From contig JAIUNZ010000001.1 in the NCBI GenBank assembly GCA_020161455.1, forward strand, positions 434,001 through 498,000: a stretch of DNA of 64,000 bases, in the 5' to 3' direction. The DNA is from Bacteroidota bacterium (GTDB lineage Bacteria > Bacteroidota > Bacteroidia > Flavobacteriales > Flavobacteriaceae). Position numbers and translations under genes: made by a program. A model generated the notes under the pieces. The model searched no databases and had not been told where the DNA came from. It was given only the letters and a program-made list of their open reading frames with translations. Shown piece by piece: positions 8,122 through 18,603 of the stretch. Numbering within the stretch: the stretch's first letter is position 1; each line of letters starts with the position of its first letter.

Positions 8122-11100
8122 TTAATAATCTTCTGGAGGTAATCCTTGATTATTTGGGTGTGGTTTATCCTCTTTTTTTGGATGTTTTGGGTCATTTGTA
8201 AATTGATAATGATCAGGAAGTACAGAATCGTCTCCAACTTCGGATTTAGATGGGATTATTTGCAGTAATTTTTTATTATTAAAAATTTTGGTGATTAATT
8301 CCCTAAAAGTATCAAAATCTACTTCATAGGAAAGTCCCAATCCTTGGGTATATCCAACACCTTGACCGATATAAGTAACGTCATTTTCGCGGTTAAAAAC
8401 CCTTAAATTGAGTGTACCATCATCATTAACTCTGTATTGTAGTTCTACATTTCCAACAACAGCTGATTCGTTTACTCCACCGACAGGAACTCCTACTTTT
8501 CCATTCACTGTTATTCTTTCATTTATTTTGGAAGAAAGGCTCAATCCAAACCTGGCATCGGTTTCATATCCTGGTCTTGTGTCGCCACCAACATATTCTG
8601 GTGCAATGGAGACTTTTCCGCCATCTGTAGAAAAAATATCTGAAAATACACTACTGGCTTTTTCGTATAATAAGTTAGAAGATTGTGATTGTGTAACACC
8701 CTCTGGGCTTAAAAAAGAATTGGTTGATAACAAGGATAATGCCTGAGTTTGTCTTGTGTCTTTATCGTCTAATTTATATTGTAATTCTGAACGTAGTGTT
8801 GAAGCTACTTTGGGAAACTCAATAGAAAACTCAGGTTCAGGATTCATTAAACTTCCTTTAATACCAATAACAACTTCAACATCAACTTTTTTATTAAATG
8901 AAGGATTGGCAATTAGCATAGCTGGATTGGCGGTAGTTTTATATACTGCATCAATATTCAATGTTGCCGCCATAGGATCACCTGACCATACAATGGAACT
9001 GTATTTTTTTACTTCAAAAGTTTTGCCAAACAAACCTCCGTATTTGAAATTATAATATCCTTTGTAAACCTGAAAGTCACCATACATATTAAATTTCCCT
9101 AAAGTGTTTATTTCAAAAAGTAATGTTCCTCTACCATTTCCTTTCATTCCATGACCTGAATCTCTGTTAAGAATTACTTCAATATCTGCATTTTCAAGAA
9201 TGTCAAAATTAAAGTCTAATTCTAAACCATTAAATTTTTTTTCTTCTTTACTTATTGAATTATTACTTATTGGTTTTTTAAATCTTATATACCCATTTTC
9301 TTCGGCTAATTCACTATCATTGATTGGAATTTTAATACTTGTTCCATTTACTGATTCAGCATTTACTTTAATTGCCAATCCTTCGGTAGGACCACTAATT
9401 GAAGCAGAACCATTCATGAAAGCAGTTCCATAATAAGCAGCGTCTTCCGAATCAACTGTGTTTAAGGCTAGTAATTTTTTAGAATTTATATTTAAATCTA
9501 ATTCCCAATCTCCGAATTGTTTGTGTTTGATAAATCCATTGAATTGTCCTTCAGTATCAAATTTAGAATCTTTAATCTCAGTTTGTCTTATTATGAATTT
9601 ATTTTCGGTAACATCAACAATTGAATTGTTAGCAAAAGAATAATCAACTCCCAAATATGGAATTGTCAATCCTGTATCATTGACAAACAATCTACCATTA
9701 TAATCCAATTGATTGATGTCGCCATCAATTCTAGCATTTCCAGAGGCAAATCCTCGAATATTCGTTATGACATCGCCACCTATTTTGCCTAATACTCCTA
9801 GATTGAATTTATCAAAACGCAAGTCAACATCTAATGATGTTTTTCCATCATAAACTTCTATAGTTCCATCTGCTTCAAAAGATTCTACATTTTTGTTAAT
9901 TAAGTTAGACCTTACATAAAATTTCTTTAAACTCTCATCACCTTTTATATCTAAATTTAGTTTTCCTAATGCAATGTCATTTAGCATTAAATCATCAATT
10001 TCAAGCGACGATGTTGGTTGATATACTTGAAGATTTTGTTTAAAATAGATATCACCATTTACTTTTCCATCAAATTTAAACTTTTCAACATCTGGCGTTA
10101 TCTTGTTCAAATTCACATTCTTAAAAGTAAGTATCAAATCTTTATTTGTAGTGCCTTTTAAAACTCCATTCAAATTAACCGATTGGTTTTCATGGGAAAT
10201 TTTGATGTTATCAAAGTTAAAATTTTGCAGTTTTTTATCAAATACAATTTTGTTTTGGTTGTCATCTTCCTCGTTTACAAACCACAAGTAATCTTTAAAT
10301 TGAACTTCTGATTTTTGCAATCCAACAACGTTTTGGTTCTCTGCATTGATAGTATGGTATAAATTCAAATTATAAAAATCGTTTCCTTTATCGCCACCTT
10401 TAAACTCCGTTCTAAAATATAATGTATCGTTCTGAATATTATTAATCATACTAAAATCTCTGACTTTATAGTATTTTGTATTTATAGAATCTAACTGAAC
10501 ATAGGACTTAAACAATGGATTTTTATTATCAATTTGCAACAATAAGTTATCAAAAGTATTTTCTTTATAAGTAATTTTGGGTGATTTTAAATCCAATTTA
10601 AAGTTATCCGATTCAGAACTAATGCTTCCTTTTATCTTAGTGTTTTTTGAAATTGAAATATCAGGATAGAAAATCTCGATGATTTTACTATAAATATCAA
10701 AATCAAACTTTATGTATTGTCCTTTTTTTACTTTATTAGGTTTGTAATTGGCATACAATGTTCCAATCGAATTTTCAATCATGCTTTTGAGTTGGTCAAA
10801 CTTATATTTTCCAACGATAGTTCCTGATAATGCATCTGTGGAATTCACAGTTATTTTTCGTTCATTCTCTTCATCAAAACTAGAGTTAATAGAAAGGTTG
10901 TCAATAAAATAAATATCTTTTCTGTTTTGATACATTGCATTTGTTAAAACCACATCGCCTTTGAAATTGTCTAAATCATTTCCTTTAGAATTAATGGCAA
11001 TATCTCCTTTAAAAACAGCTATTGAATCTTTAATGATATTTAATTTATCTAGATTTGCATAGTCAATTTTAGCATTGAAATTGATTATTTTTTCATTTTT

Positions 11101-12636
11101 ACCTAAATCAATTAAACCATTAAAATCCATGTATAAGTTCGGGTCATTTACAAAAAACTTTCCTTTAAAAACAGGTTGTTTAAAACTTCCATCAACAACA
11201 ATTTTTTGGTAATTGTAACCTCTATAATTCAGTTTATATACATCTCCTACAAAAGTTGTATTTAGTAGTTTTTGTGTGAATCCTTTTCCATCAACATCAA
11301 TATTTAAACTTACTTTCCCAATGTCCTTTTGTCCAATTAAATCTCCGATTTCAAATTGGTCAAAAATAACATTTCCCTTATAATTTGCATTGTCAATATT
11401 ATCTAAATTATTAATAGTCAAGGTTGACTCTATAATTCCCAAAGCTGTATTCATCACAAAATCGGCATCAATATACTTTTGAGTAACTTCGGCTGTTCCC
11501 GTAAAGTTAAATTGTCCTAATTTTTCTAAAGATGTTGGCAATTTTTTCCCTAAAACATTTGGCAATAATTCAGTTAAATCTTTATAATTAGACGTAATCT
11601 TTTTAAAATCTCCTTTCATAAAAAATTCACCCGGACTACGAGGAAAAAGGTTTTTAAAATTTACATCGCCTTTAATTATAGAGTTATTATTTTCCTTTAA
11701 ATAAAGGTTTGTAGCATAAAAATCATTCAAAGTTCCTTTTACTTTTGAGGTAAGCATAAAGACTTTGTTTTTACCCATTTCACTATAAAAATAACGAATG
11801 TCGTTTGTTGCAATTTTTGAATTCTTTGTTTCAATATCAAAAATCACTTTGTTATTAAAATTACTAAAATCCTTATTGTCTTTATTATAATTTAAAATTA
11901 CTTTTCCTTCAACTAAGGAGTTTTCAGTTTCTAATTTTAAGTTTTCAAGTTTAATATTCCGTTTCGTGTAAGCAAAATCAGCAATTAAATCTTTTACAAA
12001 TAATCCTCGATGGTCTAAAAAAGACATTTCAGCTATTTTTGCCGTTACATCTGGACCTTTGATTTGAAAATTTTCTAAATGTGCATTAAGTTTTGTGAAA
12101 TCAACATCTTTTGGAACTTCTCGATTGTAATCCATCATTACAAAGCGTGATTTTTTTACATATACGTTTTTGGATGTCATCAAAAAATTTCCAGAACCAG
12201 GTTTTCCGTCGTCTAAAGCTTCTACGAAAAGATCGAGATTGGTGTCTTTTTCATTTTTATAATTGACGATGTTCAAATATAAATTATCAAATCTCAAATC
12301 GCCAAAGCGAAGTTTACTATTGGCAATATTTTTAAAATCTAAAAGACTAGTATTTAATCTATTTACAAAAATAAGCGTGTCTTGATGATGATCTAATATC
12401 AAAACCGTTTTCAACTTGACACCGCCAAAAAAAGTAATAGCAACTTTGTCAATAGAAATATTTACACCATATTCTTTATTTATATCATCAGTAACATATT
12501 TTGCGATTTTTGTTTGAACAAAAGGCAATGTTAGTGCAATAGCCGACAGCAACAAAAACACTAAAAGCGCAATTATTGTCCGAATGATTACTTTTCGGAT
12601 TTTTTTGAATTGACTATTTTTTTTATTTTCTTCCAA
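8122..12636 (-). CDS. tamB: TamB-like inner-membrane/translocation protein (DUF490)
   Basis: This 1504-residue protein has a single N-terminal transmembrane helix (about 13-38). A very long AsmA/TamB-like repetitive beta structure follows, and the conserved TamB C-terminal region (about 1090-1450) includes the segments GRGTLLFEINTLGKFNMYG and DTRPGYETDARFGLSLS. TamB-family proteins form lipid-conducting bridges or assist outer-membrane protein assembly between the inner and outer membranes. The start is unusual: no ATG lies in the frame between the upstream TAG (12667-12669) and the membrane helix. The likely initiators are TTG at 12636 or ATT at 12645. A proline-rich tail (PKHPKKEDKPHPNNQGLPP) ends the protein. 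It is divergent from tsaD, a neighbourhood seen in other Flavobacteria. Confidence 0.88.
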   Translation of the reverse strand: MEENKKNSQFKKIRKVIIRTIIALLVFLLLSAIALTLPFVQTKIAKYVTDDINKEYGVNISIDKVAITFFGGVKLKTVLILDHHQDTLIFVNRLNTSLLDFKNIANSKLRFGDLRFDNLYLNIVNYKNEKDTNLDLFVEALDDGKPGSGNFLMTSKNVYVKKSRFVMMDYNREVPKDVDFTKLNAHLENFQIKGPDVTAKIAEMSFLDHRGLFVKDLIADFAYTKRNIKLENLKLETENSLVEGKVILNYNKDNKDFSNFNNKVIFDIETKNSKIATNDIRYFYSEMGKNKVFMLTSKVKGTLNDFYATNLYLKENNNSIIKGDVNFKNLFPRSPGEFFMKGDFKKITSNYKDLTELLPNVLGKKLPTSLEKLGQFNFTGTAEVTQKYIDADFVMNTALGIIESTLTINNLDNIDNANYKGNVIFDQFEIGDLIGQKDIGKVSLNIDVDGKGFTQKLLNTTFVGDVYKLNYRGYNYQKIVVDGSFKQPVFKGKFFVNDPNLYMDFNGLIDLGKNEKIINFNAKIDYANLDKLNIIKDSIAVFKGDIAINSKGNDLDNFKGDVVLTNAMYQNRKDIYFIDNLSINSSFDEENERKITVNSTDALSGTIVGKYKFDQLKSMIENSIGTLYANYKPNKVKKGQYIKFDFDIYSKIIEIFYPDISISKNTKIKGSISSESDNFKLDLKSPKITYKENTFDNLLLQIDNKNPLFKSYVQLDSINTKYYKVRDFSMINNIQNDTLYFRTEFKGGDKGNDFYNLNLYHTINAENQNVVGLQKSEVQFKDYLWFVNEEDDNQNKIVFDKKLQNFNFDNIKISHENQSVNLNGVLKGTTNKDLILTFKNVNLNKITPDVEKFKFDGKVNGDIYFKQNLQVYQPTSSLEIDDLMLNDIALGKLNLDIKGDESLKKFYVRSNLINKNVESFEADGTIEVYDGKTSLDVDLRFDKFNLGVLGKIGGDVITNIRGFASGNARIDGDINQLDYNGRLFVNDTGLTIPYLGVDYSFANNSIVDVTENKFIIRQTEIKDSKFDTEGQFNGFIKHKQFGDWELDLNINSKKLLALNTVDSEDAAYYGTAFMNGSASISGPTEGLAIKVNAESVNGTSIKIPINDSELAEENGYIRFKKPISNNSISKEEKKFNGLELDFNFDILENADIEVILNRDSGHGMKGNGRGTLLFEINTLGKFNMYGDFQVYKGYYNFKYGGLFGKTFEVKKYSSIVWSGDPMAATLNIDAVYKTTANPAMLIANPSFNKKVDVEVVIGIKGSLMNPEPEFSIEFPKVASTLRSELQYKLDDKDTRQTQALSLLSTNSFLSPEGVTQSQSSNLLYEKASSVFSDIFSTDGGKVSIAPEYVGGDTRPGYETDARFGLSLSSKINERITVNGKVGVPVGGVNESAVVGNVELQYRVNDDGTLNLRVFNRENDVTYIGQGVGYTQGLGLSYEVDFDTFRELITKIFNNKKLLQIIPSKSEVGDDSVLPDHYQFTNDPKHPKKEDKPHPNNQGLPPEDY

Positions 12637-12737
12637 ATATAAAATCGGCTTGGGAAAGACTGTAAACTATACAAAAATCACTATTTTTGACAATTCACAA
12701 CGGTTTGTCAAATATAAATCAAAATTTGTGCCTTTTT

Positions 12738-13760
12738 ATGATTCAAGATGAAGTTTTTATCCTAGCCATCGAAAGTTCTTGCGACGATACTGCCGCAGCG
12801 GTTTTGAAAAACAATAAAGTTCTTTCAAATATAGTTGCACGACAAAGTATTCATGAAGAATTTGGTGGTGTTGTTCCCGAGTTGGCTTCACGTGCACACC
12901 AACAAAATATTGTACCCGTAATTGATGTTGCTCTAAAAAAAGCCAACGTTACCAAAGAACAACTTTCTGCTATAGCCTTTACACAAGGTCCAGGTTTAAT
13001 GGGTTCACTTTTGGTTGGTACTTCATTTGCAAAATCGCTGGCTTTGGCTTTAAACATACCCTTAATAGCAGTCAATCATATGCATGCGCATATTTTGGCG
13101 CATTTTATTGATGAAGATGGCTTTGACAAACCTGAATTTCCATTTTTGGCATTAACCATTTCTGGTGGACATACTCAAATCGTAAAAGTCAAAAACTTTT
13201 TTGACATGGAAATTATTGGCGAAACTACCGATGATGCTGTTGGCGAAGCGTTTGATAAAACTGCAAAAATATTAGGATTGCCTTATCCTGGTGGACCATT
13301 AATTGACCAATTTGCCAAAGAAGGAAATTCAAAAAAATATTTGTTTACCATTCCAAAAGTTAAAGGATTGAATTTTAGTTTTTCGGGTTTGAAAACTCAA
13401 ATTCTCTATTTTATTCAAAAGAACGTTGCGGAAAATCCAAATTTTGTAGAAGATAATAAGCATGATATTTGCGCTTCAGTACAACAAATTATCATTGATA
13501 TATTAATGGAAAAATTAAAACTTGCAGTAGAAGAAACTGGAATTACTCAAATTGCCATTGGTGGTGGTGTTTCAGCCAATTCTGGAATTAGAAATACATT
13601 AAAAGAAACAGAACAAAAATACGGCTGGAAGACATTCATCCCAAAATTTGAATATACAACGGATAATGCGGCAATGATTGGAATTGTTGGTTATCAAAAG
13701 TTTTTACACGATAAATTTGAAAATGCTGCTGTAGTGTCTAAAGCACGAATAGAGTTTTAA
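12738..13760 (+). CDS. tsaD: tRNA N6-adenosine threonylcarbamoyltransferase TsaD
   Basis: I start the gene at the ATG at 12738 (MIQDEVFILAIESSCDD), giving 340 residues. The frame runs further upstream to a TTG, but family members begin just before ILAIESSCDDT. The metal-binding NHMHAHILAHF, the ISGGHTQIV loop, the GEAFDKTAKILGLPYPGG segment and the late GGVSANSGIR are all present. TsaD, with TsaB/C/E, makes the universal t6A37 modification on ANN-decoding tRNAs. It leads a plus-strand run in which the next genes follow with gaps of 2-4 bp, so it is probably the promoter-proximal gene of an operon. Confidence 0.96.
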   Translation: MIQDEVFILAIESSCDDTAAAVLKNNKVLSNIVARQSIHEEFGGVVPELASRAHQQNIVPVIDVALKKANVTKEQLSAIAFTQGPGLMGSLLVGTSFAKSLALALNIPLIAVNHMHAHILAHFIDEDGFDKPEFPFLALTISGGHTQIVKVKNFFDMEIIGETTDDAVGEAFDKTAKILGLPYPGGPLIDQFAKEGNSKKYLFTIPKVKGLNFSFSGLKTQILYFIQKNVAENPNFVEDNKHDICASVQQIIIDILMEKLKLAVEETGITQIAIGGGVSANSGIRNTLKETEQKYGWKTFIPKFEYTTDNAAMIGIVGYQKFLHDKFENAAVVSKARIEF

Positions 13761-13762
13761 TT

Positions 13763-14470
13763 ATGCAATTATTCTACACTCCAAATTTAACTGAAACTCA
13801 AACGTTTTTTGTTTTTGACAAAGAAGAAAGCAAACATATTGTAAAAGTACTGCGCAAAAAAACTGGTGATATTTTACATGTTACTAATGGCTTAGGCTAT
13901 TTATTTACTACCGAAATAACAATTGCTTCGGATTCAAAATGTACGGTTAAAATTAATTCTTTTCAAAAACAAGAAGCTCCAAAATTTAAATTGCATTTAG
14001 CCGTTGCTCCAACCAAAATGAATGAGCGCTACGAATGGTTTTTAGAAAAAGCAACCGAAATTGGCATTCAAGAAATCACGCCAATTATCTGTGAACATTC
14101 TGAAAGAAAAGTAATAAAAACTGATCGTTTCCAAAAGATTTTAGAAAGTGCTATGAAACAATCTTTGCATTATTATTTACCCAAATTGAATGAACCAATT
14201 ACATTTAAAGATTTTATCAAAATGGAATCTCAAGGTCAAAAATTCATTGCTCACTGTGAAGAAACAACTAGAAAATCTTTGAAAAACGAATTGAAAACCA
14301 ATGAAAATGTTTTAATTTTGATTGGTCCAGAAGGCGATTTTTCTGTTAAAGAAATCCAACAGGCTATTGCTACTAAATTTATTCCTGTATCTTTGGGAAA
14401 CACAAGATTACGAACAGAAACAGCAGCAATTGTAGCATGTCATAGTGTTGTTTTTAAAAATGAAACGTAA
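13763..14470 (+). CDS. rsmE: 16S rRNA (uracil1498-N3)-methyltransferase RsmE
   Basis: 235 residues. The SPOUT-fold C-terminal knot shows LIGPEGDFSVKEIQQA (about 187-202) and VSLGNTRLRTETAAI (about 209-223), which are the RsmE signatures for SAM binding. The N-terminal PUA-like part begins with ESKHIVKVLRKKTGDILHVTNG. It methylates U1498 of 16S rRNA. Only 2 bp separate it from tsaD and 3 bp from the next gene, so it is within the same operon. Confidence 0.95.
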   Translation: MQLFYTPNLTETQTFFVFDKEESKHIVKVLRKKTGDILHVTNGLGYLFTTEITIASDSKCTVKINSFQKQEAPKFKLHLAVAPTKMNERYEWFLEKATEIGIQEITPIICEHSERKVIKTDRFQKILESAMKQSLHYYLPKLNEPITFKDFIKMESQGQKFIAHCEETTRKSLKNELKTNENVLILIGPEGDFSVKEIQQAIATKFIPVSLGNTRLRTETAAIVACHSVVFKNET

Positions 14471-14473
14471 ATT

Positions 14474-15676
14474 ATGAATTCGATTAAAACTTTATTTTCT
14501 ATTGTAGTACTTATTGTTATTTGCCAAATTAGTTTTGCTCAAAAACAAACACTTTTCATTGACAAAGATTTTAATGCAGTTATGCAACAAGCCAAATTAG
14601 AGAAAAAACCAGTCATTTTAATGTTTTATGCCAGTTGGTGTGCGCATTGCAACAAAATGAAAAATGAAGTTTTTATCAATCAAGATGTAATAAATTTTTA
14701 TACTCAAAATTACATTTGTATTGCATCAGATATTGAAAGCACAGAAGGAAAATTACTTCGAGAAAAACTTAAAAATCAATTGATTGTAAAATCATTTCCA
14801 ACGTTTTGTTACTTTGATGACAATCAAAACCTTACCAACTGTATAACAGGAGAATTTAAATCCGAAGAATTTATTAAAGAAGGTGTCGATAATTTAAATG
14901 AAGCAAATCACCTTCAAAATGTAAAATCAAGTTTTGAAAAAGAGGTTTCTAATTATGACAAATGTTTTTCATATATACTTATGACAAAAAGAATTGGATT
15001 TAATCCAACAGAAATTACTCAAAAATATTTAAAAACAGTTGCTGCAAATAATTATTATACCGAAGAAAATTGGCGATTGATTGCCAACGGTATCCTTGAC
15101 TTTGATGCACCTGAATTCATTGATTTGGTGAAAAACAAAGCTAAATTTGAAAAAGTAGTTTCTAAAAAACGTGTTGAGAAAAAAATCAATTTTGTCATTA
15201 ATGATAATTTTGCTGATTATATAACTCAAAATGACACTGTTACTTTTAATAAAAACCGAAAAATTGCTGCTAACTTTAAACTACGGGAAATTGATTCCTT
15301 ATTATTCCATCAAGATTTAAGTTTATACGAACGAACGTATAAATGGAATGAATACAATAGCGTTTTAGAACAAAACATGGCAAATTTTGGTTTAAAAGAT
15401 GCACAATTTATCAATAACGTTTGCGCTAACTATTTCATTTACATTAGTGACAAAAAAATGCTAGAAAACGCCGTTTCATGGGAAAAAACAGCTTTAGAAC
15501 TCAATCCAAGTTTAGATAAATATGTGCTAATTAGCAATTTGTTGTTAAAAAACAAAGACTACAAACAAGGCATCCAATATGCTACCAAAGGAAAAGAATT
15601 TGGCAAAAGTCTTGGTTTTAACACAACTGAAATCCAAAATGTTTTAGACGAATTAATAGCGAAATCCAAAAAATGA
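14474..15676 (+). CDS. Exported thioredoxin-fold protein
   Basis: 400 residues. A signal peptide (about 1-22, ending in SFAQ) is followed by a thioredoxin-like domain (about 25-140) with the active-site pair C56-A-H-C59 in FYASWCAHCNKM. The remaining 250 residues are helical and contain a TPR-like segment near the C-terminus (SWEKTALELNPSLDKYVLISNLLLK). It is probably a periplasmic thiol-disulphide protein; the partner is unknown. Its stop overlaps the next start as ATGA, so the two are translationally coupled. Confidence 0.82.
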   Translation: MNSIKTLFSIVVLIVICQISFAQKQTLFIDKDFNAVMQQAKLEKKPVILMFYASWCAHCNKMKNEVFINQDVINFYTQNYICIASDIESTEGKLLREKLKNQLIVKSFPTFCYFDDNQNLTNCITGEFKSEEFIKEGVDNLNEANHLQNVKSSFEKEVSNYDKCFSYILMTKRIGFNPTEITQKYLKTVAANNYYTEENWRLIANGILDFDAPEFIDLVKNKAKFEKVVSKKRVEKKINFVINDNFADYITQNDTVTFNKNRKIAANFKLREIDSLLFHQDLSLYERTYKWNEYNSVLEQNMANFGLKDAQFINNVCANYFIYISDKKMLENAVSWEKTALELNPSLDKYVLISNLLLKNKDYKQGIQYATKGKEFGKSLGFNTTEIQNVLDELIAKSKK

Positions 15677-16323
15677 AATCAAATATAAAACTCTATTTAT
15701 TCTTTTTTTCACTTGTAACATTTAATGCGTTTTCTCAAGAAATTGCATTATTAAAATACAATGGTGGTGGTGATTGGTATGCAAATCCTACTTCGTTACC
15801 CAATTTGATAAAATATGCCAATCAAACAATTAATACAAAAATCAAAAATAAGCCAGCGACCGTAGAACCTGGAAGTTTAGAAATTTTCTCATATCCTTTT
15901 GTTCACATGACTGGGCATGGAAATGTAGTTTTTAGTGATGCTGAAATTTTAAATTTAAGAAATTATCTGATTTCTGGTGGATTTTTACACATTGATGATA
16001 ATTATGGAATGGACGAATATATTCGTAGAGAAATCAAACGAATTTTTCCAAATAATCCATTAGTAGAAATTCCTGCTAATCATGCTATTTTTCAAAAACC
16101 AAATGTTTTTGCTAATGGTTTGCCCAAAATTCACGAACACGATGGAAAACGTCCGCAAGCATTTGGAATATTTGAAAACAACAGATTAATCCTAATGTAC
16201 ACTTTTGAAACAGATCTTGGCGATGGTTGGGAAGATCCAGAAGTTCATAATGACACCAAAGAAGCTCGTGAAAAAGCCTTGAAAATGGGAACAAATATAG
16301 TAAACTACATTTTTAACAATTAA
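15673..16323 (+). CDS. DUF4159 domain protein, exported
   Basis: 216 residues with a signal peptide (about 1-22, ending NAFSQ). The remainder is the DUF4159 fold: HMTGHGNVVFSDAEI at about 78-92, GGFLHIDDNYGMD at about 103-115, and IFPNNPLVEIPANHAIF. DUF4159 resembles a glutamine-amidotransferase-like Rossmann domain, usually of unknown function in the cell envelope. In this family the gene typically sits near rsmE and tsaD in Flavobacteria. Its start overlaps the thioredoxin-like gene by 4 bp. Confidence 0.85.
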   Translation: MKSNIKLYLFFFSLVTFNAFSQEIALLKYNGGGDWYANPTSLPNLIKYANQTINTKIKNKPATVEPGSLEIFSYPFVHMTGHGNVVFSDAEILNLRNYLISGGFLHIDDNYGMDEYIRREIKRIFPNNPLVEIPANHAIFQKPNVFANGLPKIHEHDGKRPQAFGIFENNRLILMYTFETDLGDGWEDPEVHNDTKEAREKALKMGTNIVNYIFNN

Positions 16324-16325
16324 CT

Positions 16326-17417
16326 ATGTATTCATCCAAAACAATTGCATATGGAATCGTAAAAGCCGTTGGAATCTTGCTGCTTTTTGCCTTGTTGTTA
16401 TTGTTTTTTTATAAAATTCAAACCGTAATTTTATACCTAGTTATTTCGTTAATATTTAGCTTGATTGCCAATCCGATAGTAGAGTTTCTTAAACGAAAAC
16501 TGAAATTCAAAAATACACTTGCTGTCATTACAACCTTAGTTCTGTTTTTACTTTTAATTATTGGTGTCATTTCCATGTTTGTTCCTTTAATTATTTCTCA
16601 AAGCAGTAATTTATCATTATTAAATACCCATCAAATTGAAAAAAATGTTCTAGATATAGCGACACAATTTTCTCAATTTCTAAAAAAACACAATATTGAA
16701 AGTGAAAATATAATAAACCCAAATCAATGGTTGTCCAAAATGAATTTTGCCGTTTTTACCAATTTTTTCAATTCTTTATTGACTACTATTAGTAATATCG
16801 GAATGGGATTGGCTTCTGTTTTCTTTATTACTTTTTTCTTTTTAAAAGATAAGTTGCTCTTTTTATCTTCTGCAAAAGCAATTTTACCCGATGCTCACGA
16901 AGACCAAATTTTAAACTCAGTAACTAAAATAAACCTATTACTTTCTCGCTATTTCATTGGGTTAATCATTCAATTGGCGCTTATTTTTATTTTATATCTT
17001 ATCGTTTTAGTACTCTTTGGCGTTCAAAACGCATTAATTATTGCGCTAATTTGTGGTATTTTGAATATTATTCCCTACATCGGTCCAATAATTGCTAGTG
17101 TATTAGCAGCCGTTTTGACCATGATGGGTACGATAAATAGTGATTTTCAAACCGTAACTTTGCCAACAACCATCTATGTTTTAATTGGTTTTTTTGTTGT
17201 TCAATTAATAGACAACAATATCAACCAACCTATTATTTTTTCTAATAGTGTAAAATCACATCCATTAGAAATATTTCTTACGATACTTATTGGCGGTTTT
17301 ATTTTTGGAATTGTTGGAATGATTATCGCTGTTCCTTTTTACACCATTCTAAAAGTAATTGGCAAAGAGTTTTTACCCGAAAACAAAATCATTAAACTTT
17401 TTACAAAAAATATTTAA
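16326..17417 (+). CDS. AI-2E family transporter (PerM-like permease)
   Basis: The 363-residue integral membrane protein has the family layout: paired hydrophobic segments near the N-terminus (about 10-60), a soluble insert around residues 95-150, and a C-terminal membrane block. The block contains ICGILNIIPYIGPIIASVLAAVL (written in full only as GILNIIPYIGP), the most conserved family motif. Substrates of this family are diverse and mostly unknown. It starts 2 bp after the DUF4159 stop and ends 2 bp before the methyltransferase gene. Confidence 0.9.
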   Translation: MYSSKTIAYGIVKAVGILLLFALLLLFFYKIQTVILYLVISLIFSLIANPIVEFLKRKLKFKNTLAVITTLVLFLLLIIGVISMFVPLIISQSSNLSLLNTHQIEKNVLDIATQFSQFLKKHNIESENIINPNQWLSKMNFAVFTNFFNSLLTTISNIGMGLASVFFITFFFLKDKLLFLSSAKAILPDAHEDQILNSVTKINLLLSRYFIGLIIQLALIFILYLIVLVLFGVQNALIIALICGILNIIPYIGPIIASVLAAVLTMMGTINSDFQTVTLPTTIYVLIGFFVVQLIDNNINQPIIFSNSVKSHPLEIFLTILIGGFIFGIVGMIIAVPFYTILKVIGKEFLPENKIIKLFTKNI

Positions 17418-17419
17418 GA

Positions 17420-18601
17420 ATGAATAAAACCATTCTTTCCGAAGAAATTCAAGCCTTTATTAATGAGCATGTTTCGGCAAATGTTAGTGATTTGGCATTA
17501 AAAAAATCTAAATTTCTTTCTTTTGATTGGACTCTAATTTTAAATCAAATTGAAGCCAAACAGAAAGCAAAAATAAAATTACCCACTTGGTTTTCAACAA
17601 AAAACATCTATTATCCGAGTAAGTTATCCATTGAGCAAACTTCTTCTGAGAAAACTGCTGCATACAAGTCAAGTTTAGTTTCAGGAGAATCTTTAATTGA
17701 TTTAACTGGTGGTTTTGGCGTTGATGATTACTATTTTTCTAAGAAAATAAAACATATTTTACATTGTGAAATAAATGCAGAGTTATCCGAAATAGTAACA
17801 CATAATTTTGAAGTTTTACAACAGCAAAATATAGAATGTTTTGCCGAAGATAGTTTGACTATTTTAGATAAATTGAAACGAAATTTTGATTGGATTTATA
17901 TTGATCCCTCGAGAAGGAATGATGCAAAAGGGAAAGTTTTCATGCTTAAAGATTGTCAGCCCAATGTTCCTGAATTATTAGATTTTTACTTTGAAAAATC
18001 AAATAACATTATGATAAAAACAGCACCAATTTTGGATATAACTGCTGGTTTATCCGAATTGAAAAATGTAAAAGAGCTACATATTGTTGCTGTTGATAAC
18101 GAAGTAAAAGAATTACTTTGGATTTTAGAAAAAAAATATAATTCAAACATAAAAATAATTACTTGTAACATTCTAAAAGAACATCAAGAGTTATTTTCGT
18201 TTAGTTTAAATGATGATTCTTCAAATTTTGATTATAGCTTGCCTAAAAAATATTTGTATGAAGCAAATGCTGCCATAATGAAATCAGGTGGTTTTACTGA
18301 AATAGGAACACAATTTGGAATCGAAAAATTACACCAACATTCCCATTTGTTTACATCAGATACTCTAATTGATTTTCCTGGTAGAGTTTTCGAAATTGAG
18401 ACAGTCATGAATTACGAGAAATCTTCCATGAAAAACCATTTATCAAACAAAAAAGCAAACATTACCACTAGAAATTTTCCAGAAACCGTTGATAATATTC
18501 GAAAGAAATGGAAAATTCAAGATGGCGGAAATTTGTATTGTTTTTTTACAACCGATATAAATAACAACAAAATAGTTTTACTTTGCAAAAAATTAAAATA
18601 A
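17420..18601 (+). CDS. SAM-dependent methyltransferase with THUMP-like C-terminal domain
   Basis: 393 residues. LIDLTGGFGVDDYYF (about 92-106) is the SAM-binding loop, and DWIYIDPSRRND (about 154-165) is a DPPY-like motif IV (IDPSRR). The C-terminal 90 residues resemble the THUMP-like RNA-binding extension found with this enzyme in Bacteroidota. RNA is the likely substrate, but the target base is not known to me. The gene is the sixth in the tsaD-led operon. Confidence 0.85.
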   Translation: MNKTILSEEIQAFINEHVSANVSDLALKKSKFLSFDWTLILNQIEAKQKAKIKLPTWFSTKNIYYPSKLSIEQTSSEKTAAYKSSLVSGESLIDLTGGFGVDDYYFSKKIKHILHCEINAELSEIVTHNFEVLQQQNIECFAEDSLTILDKLKRNFDWIYIDPSRRNDAKGKVFMLKDCQPNVPELLDFYFEKSNNIMIKTAPILDITAGLSELKNVKELHIVAVDNEVKELLWILEKKYNSNIKIITCNILKEHQELFSFSLNDDSSNFDYSLPKKYLYEANAAIMKSGGFTEIGTQFGIEKLHQHSHLFTSDTLIDFPGRVFEIETVMNYEKSSMKNHLSNKKANITTRNFPETVDNIRKKWKIQDGGNLYCFFTTDINNNKIVLLCKKLK

Positions 18602-18603
18602 CC

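Noticed and set aside
12634-12641. TATATTTG on the minus strand as a -7 promoter for the TamB-like gene.
   Set aside because: It overlaps the only usable start codon, so transcripts from it would lack the start; probably coincidental.
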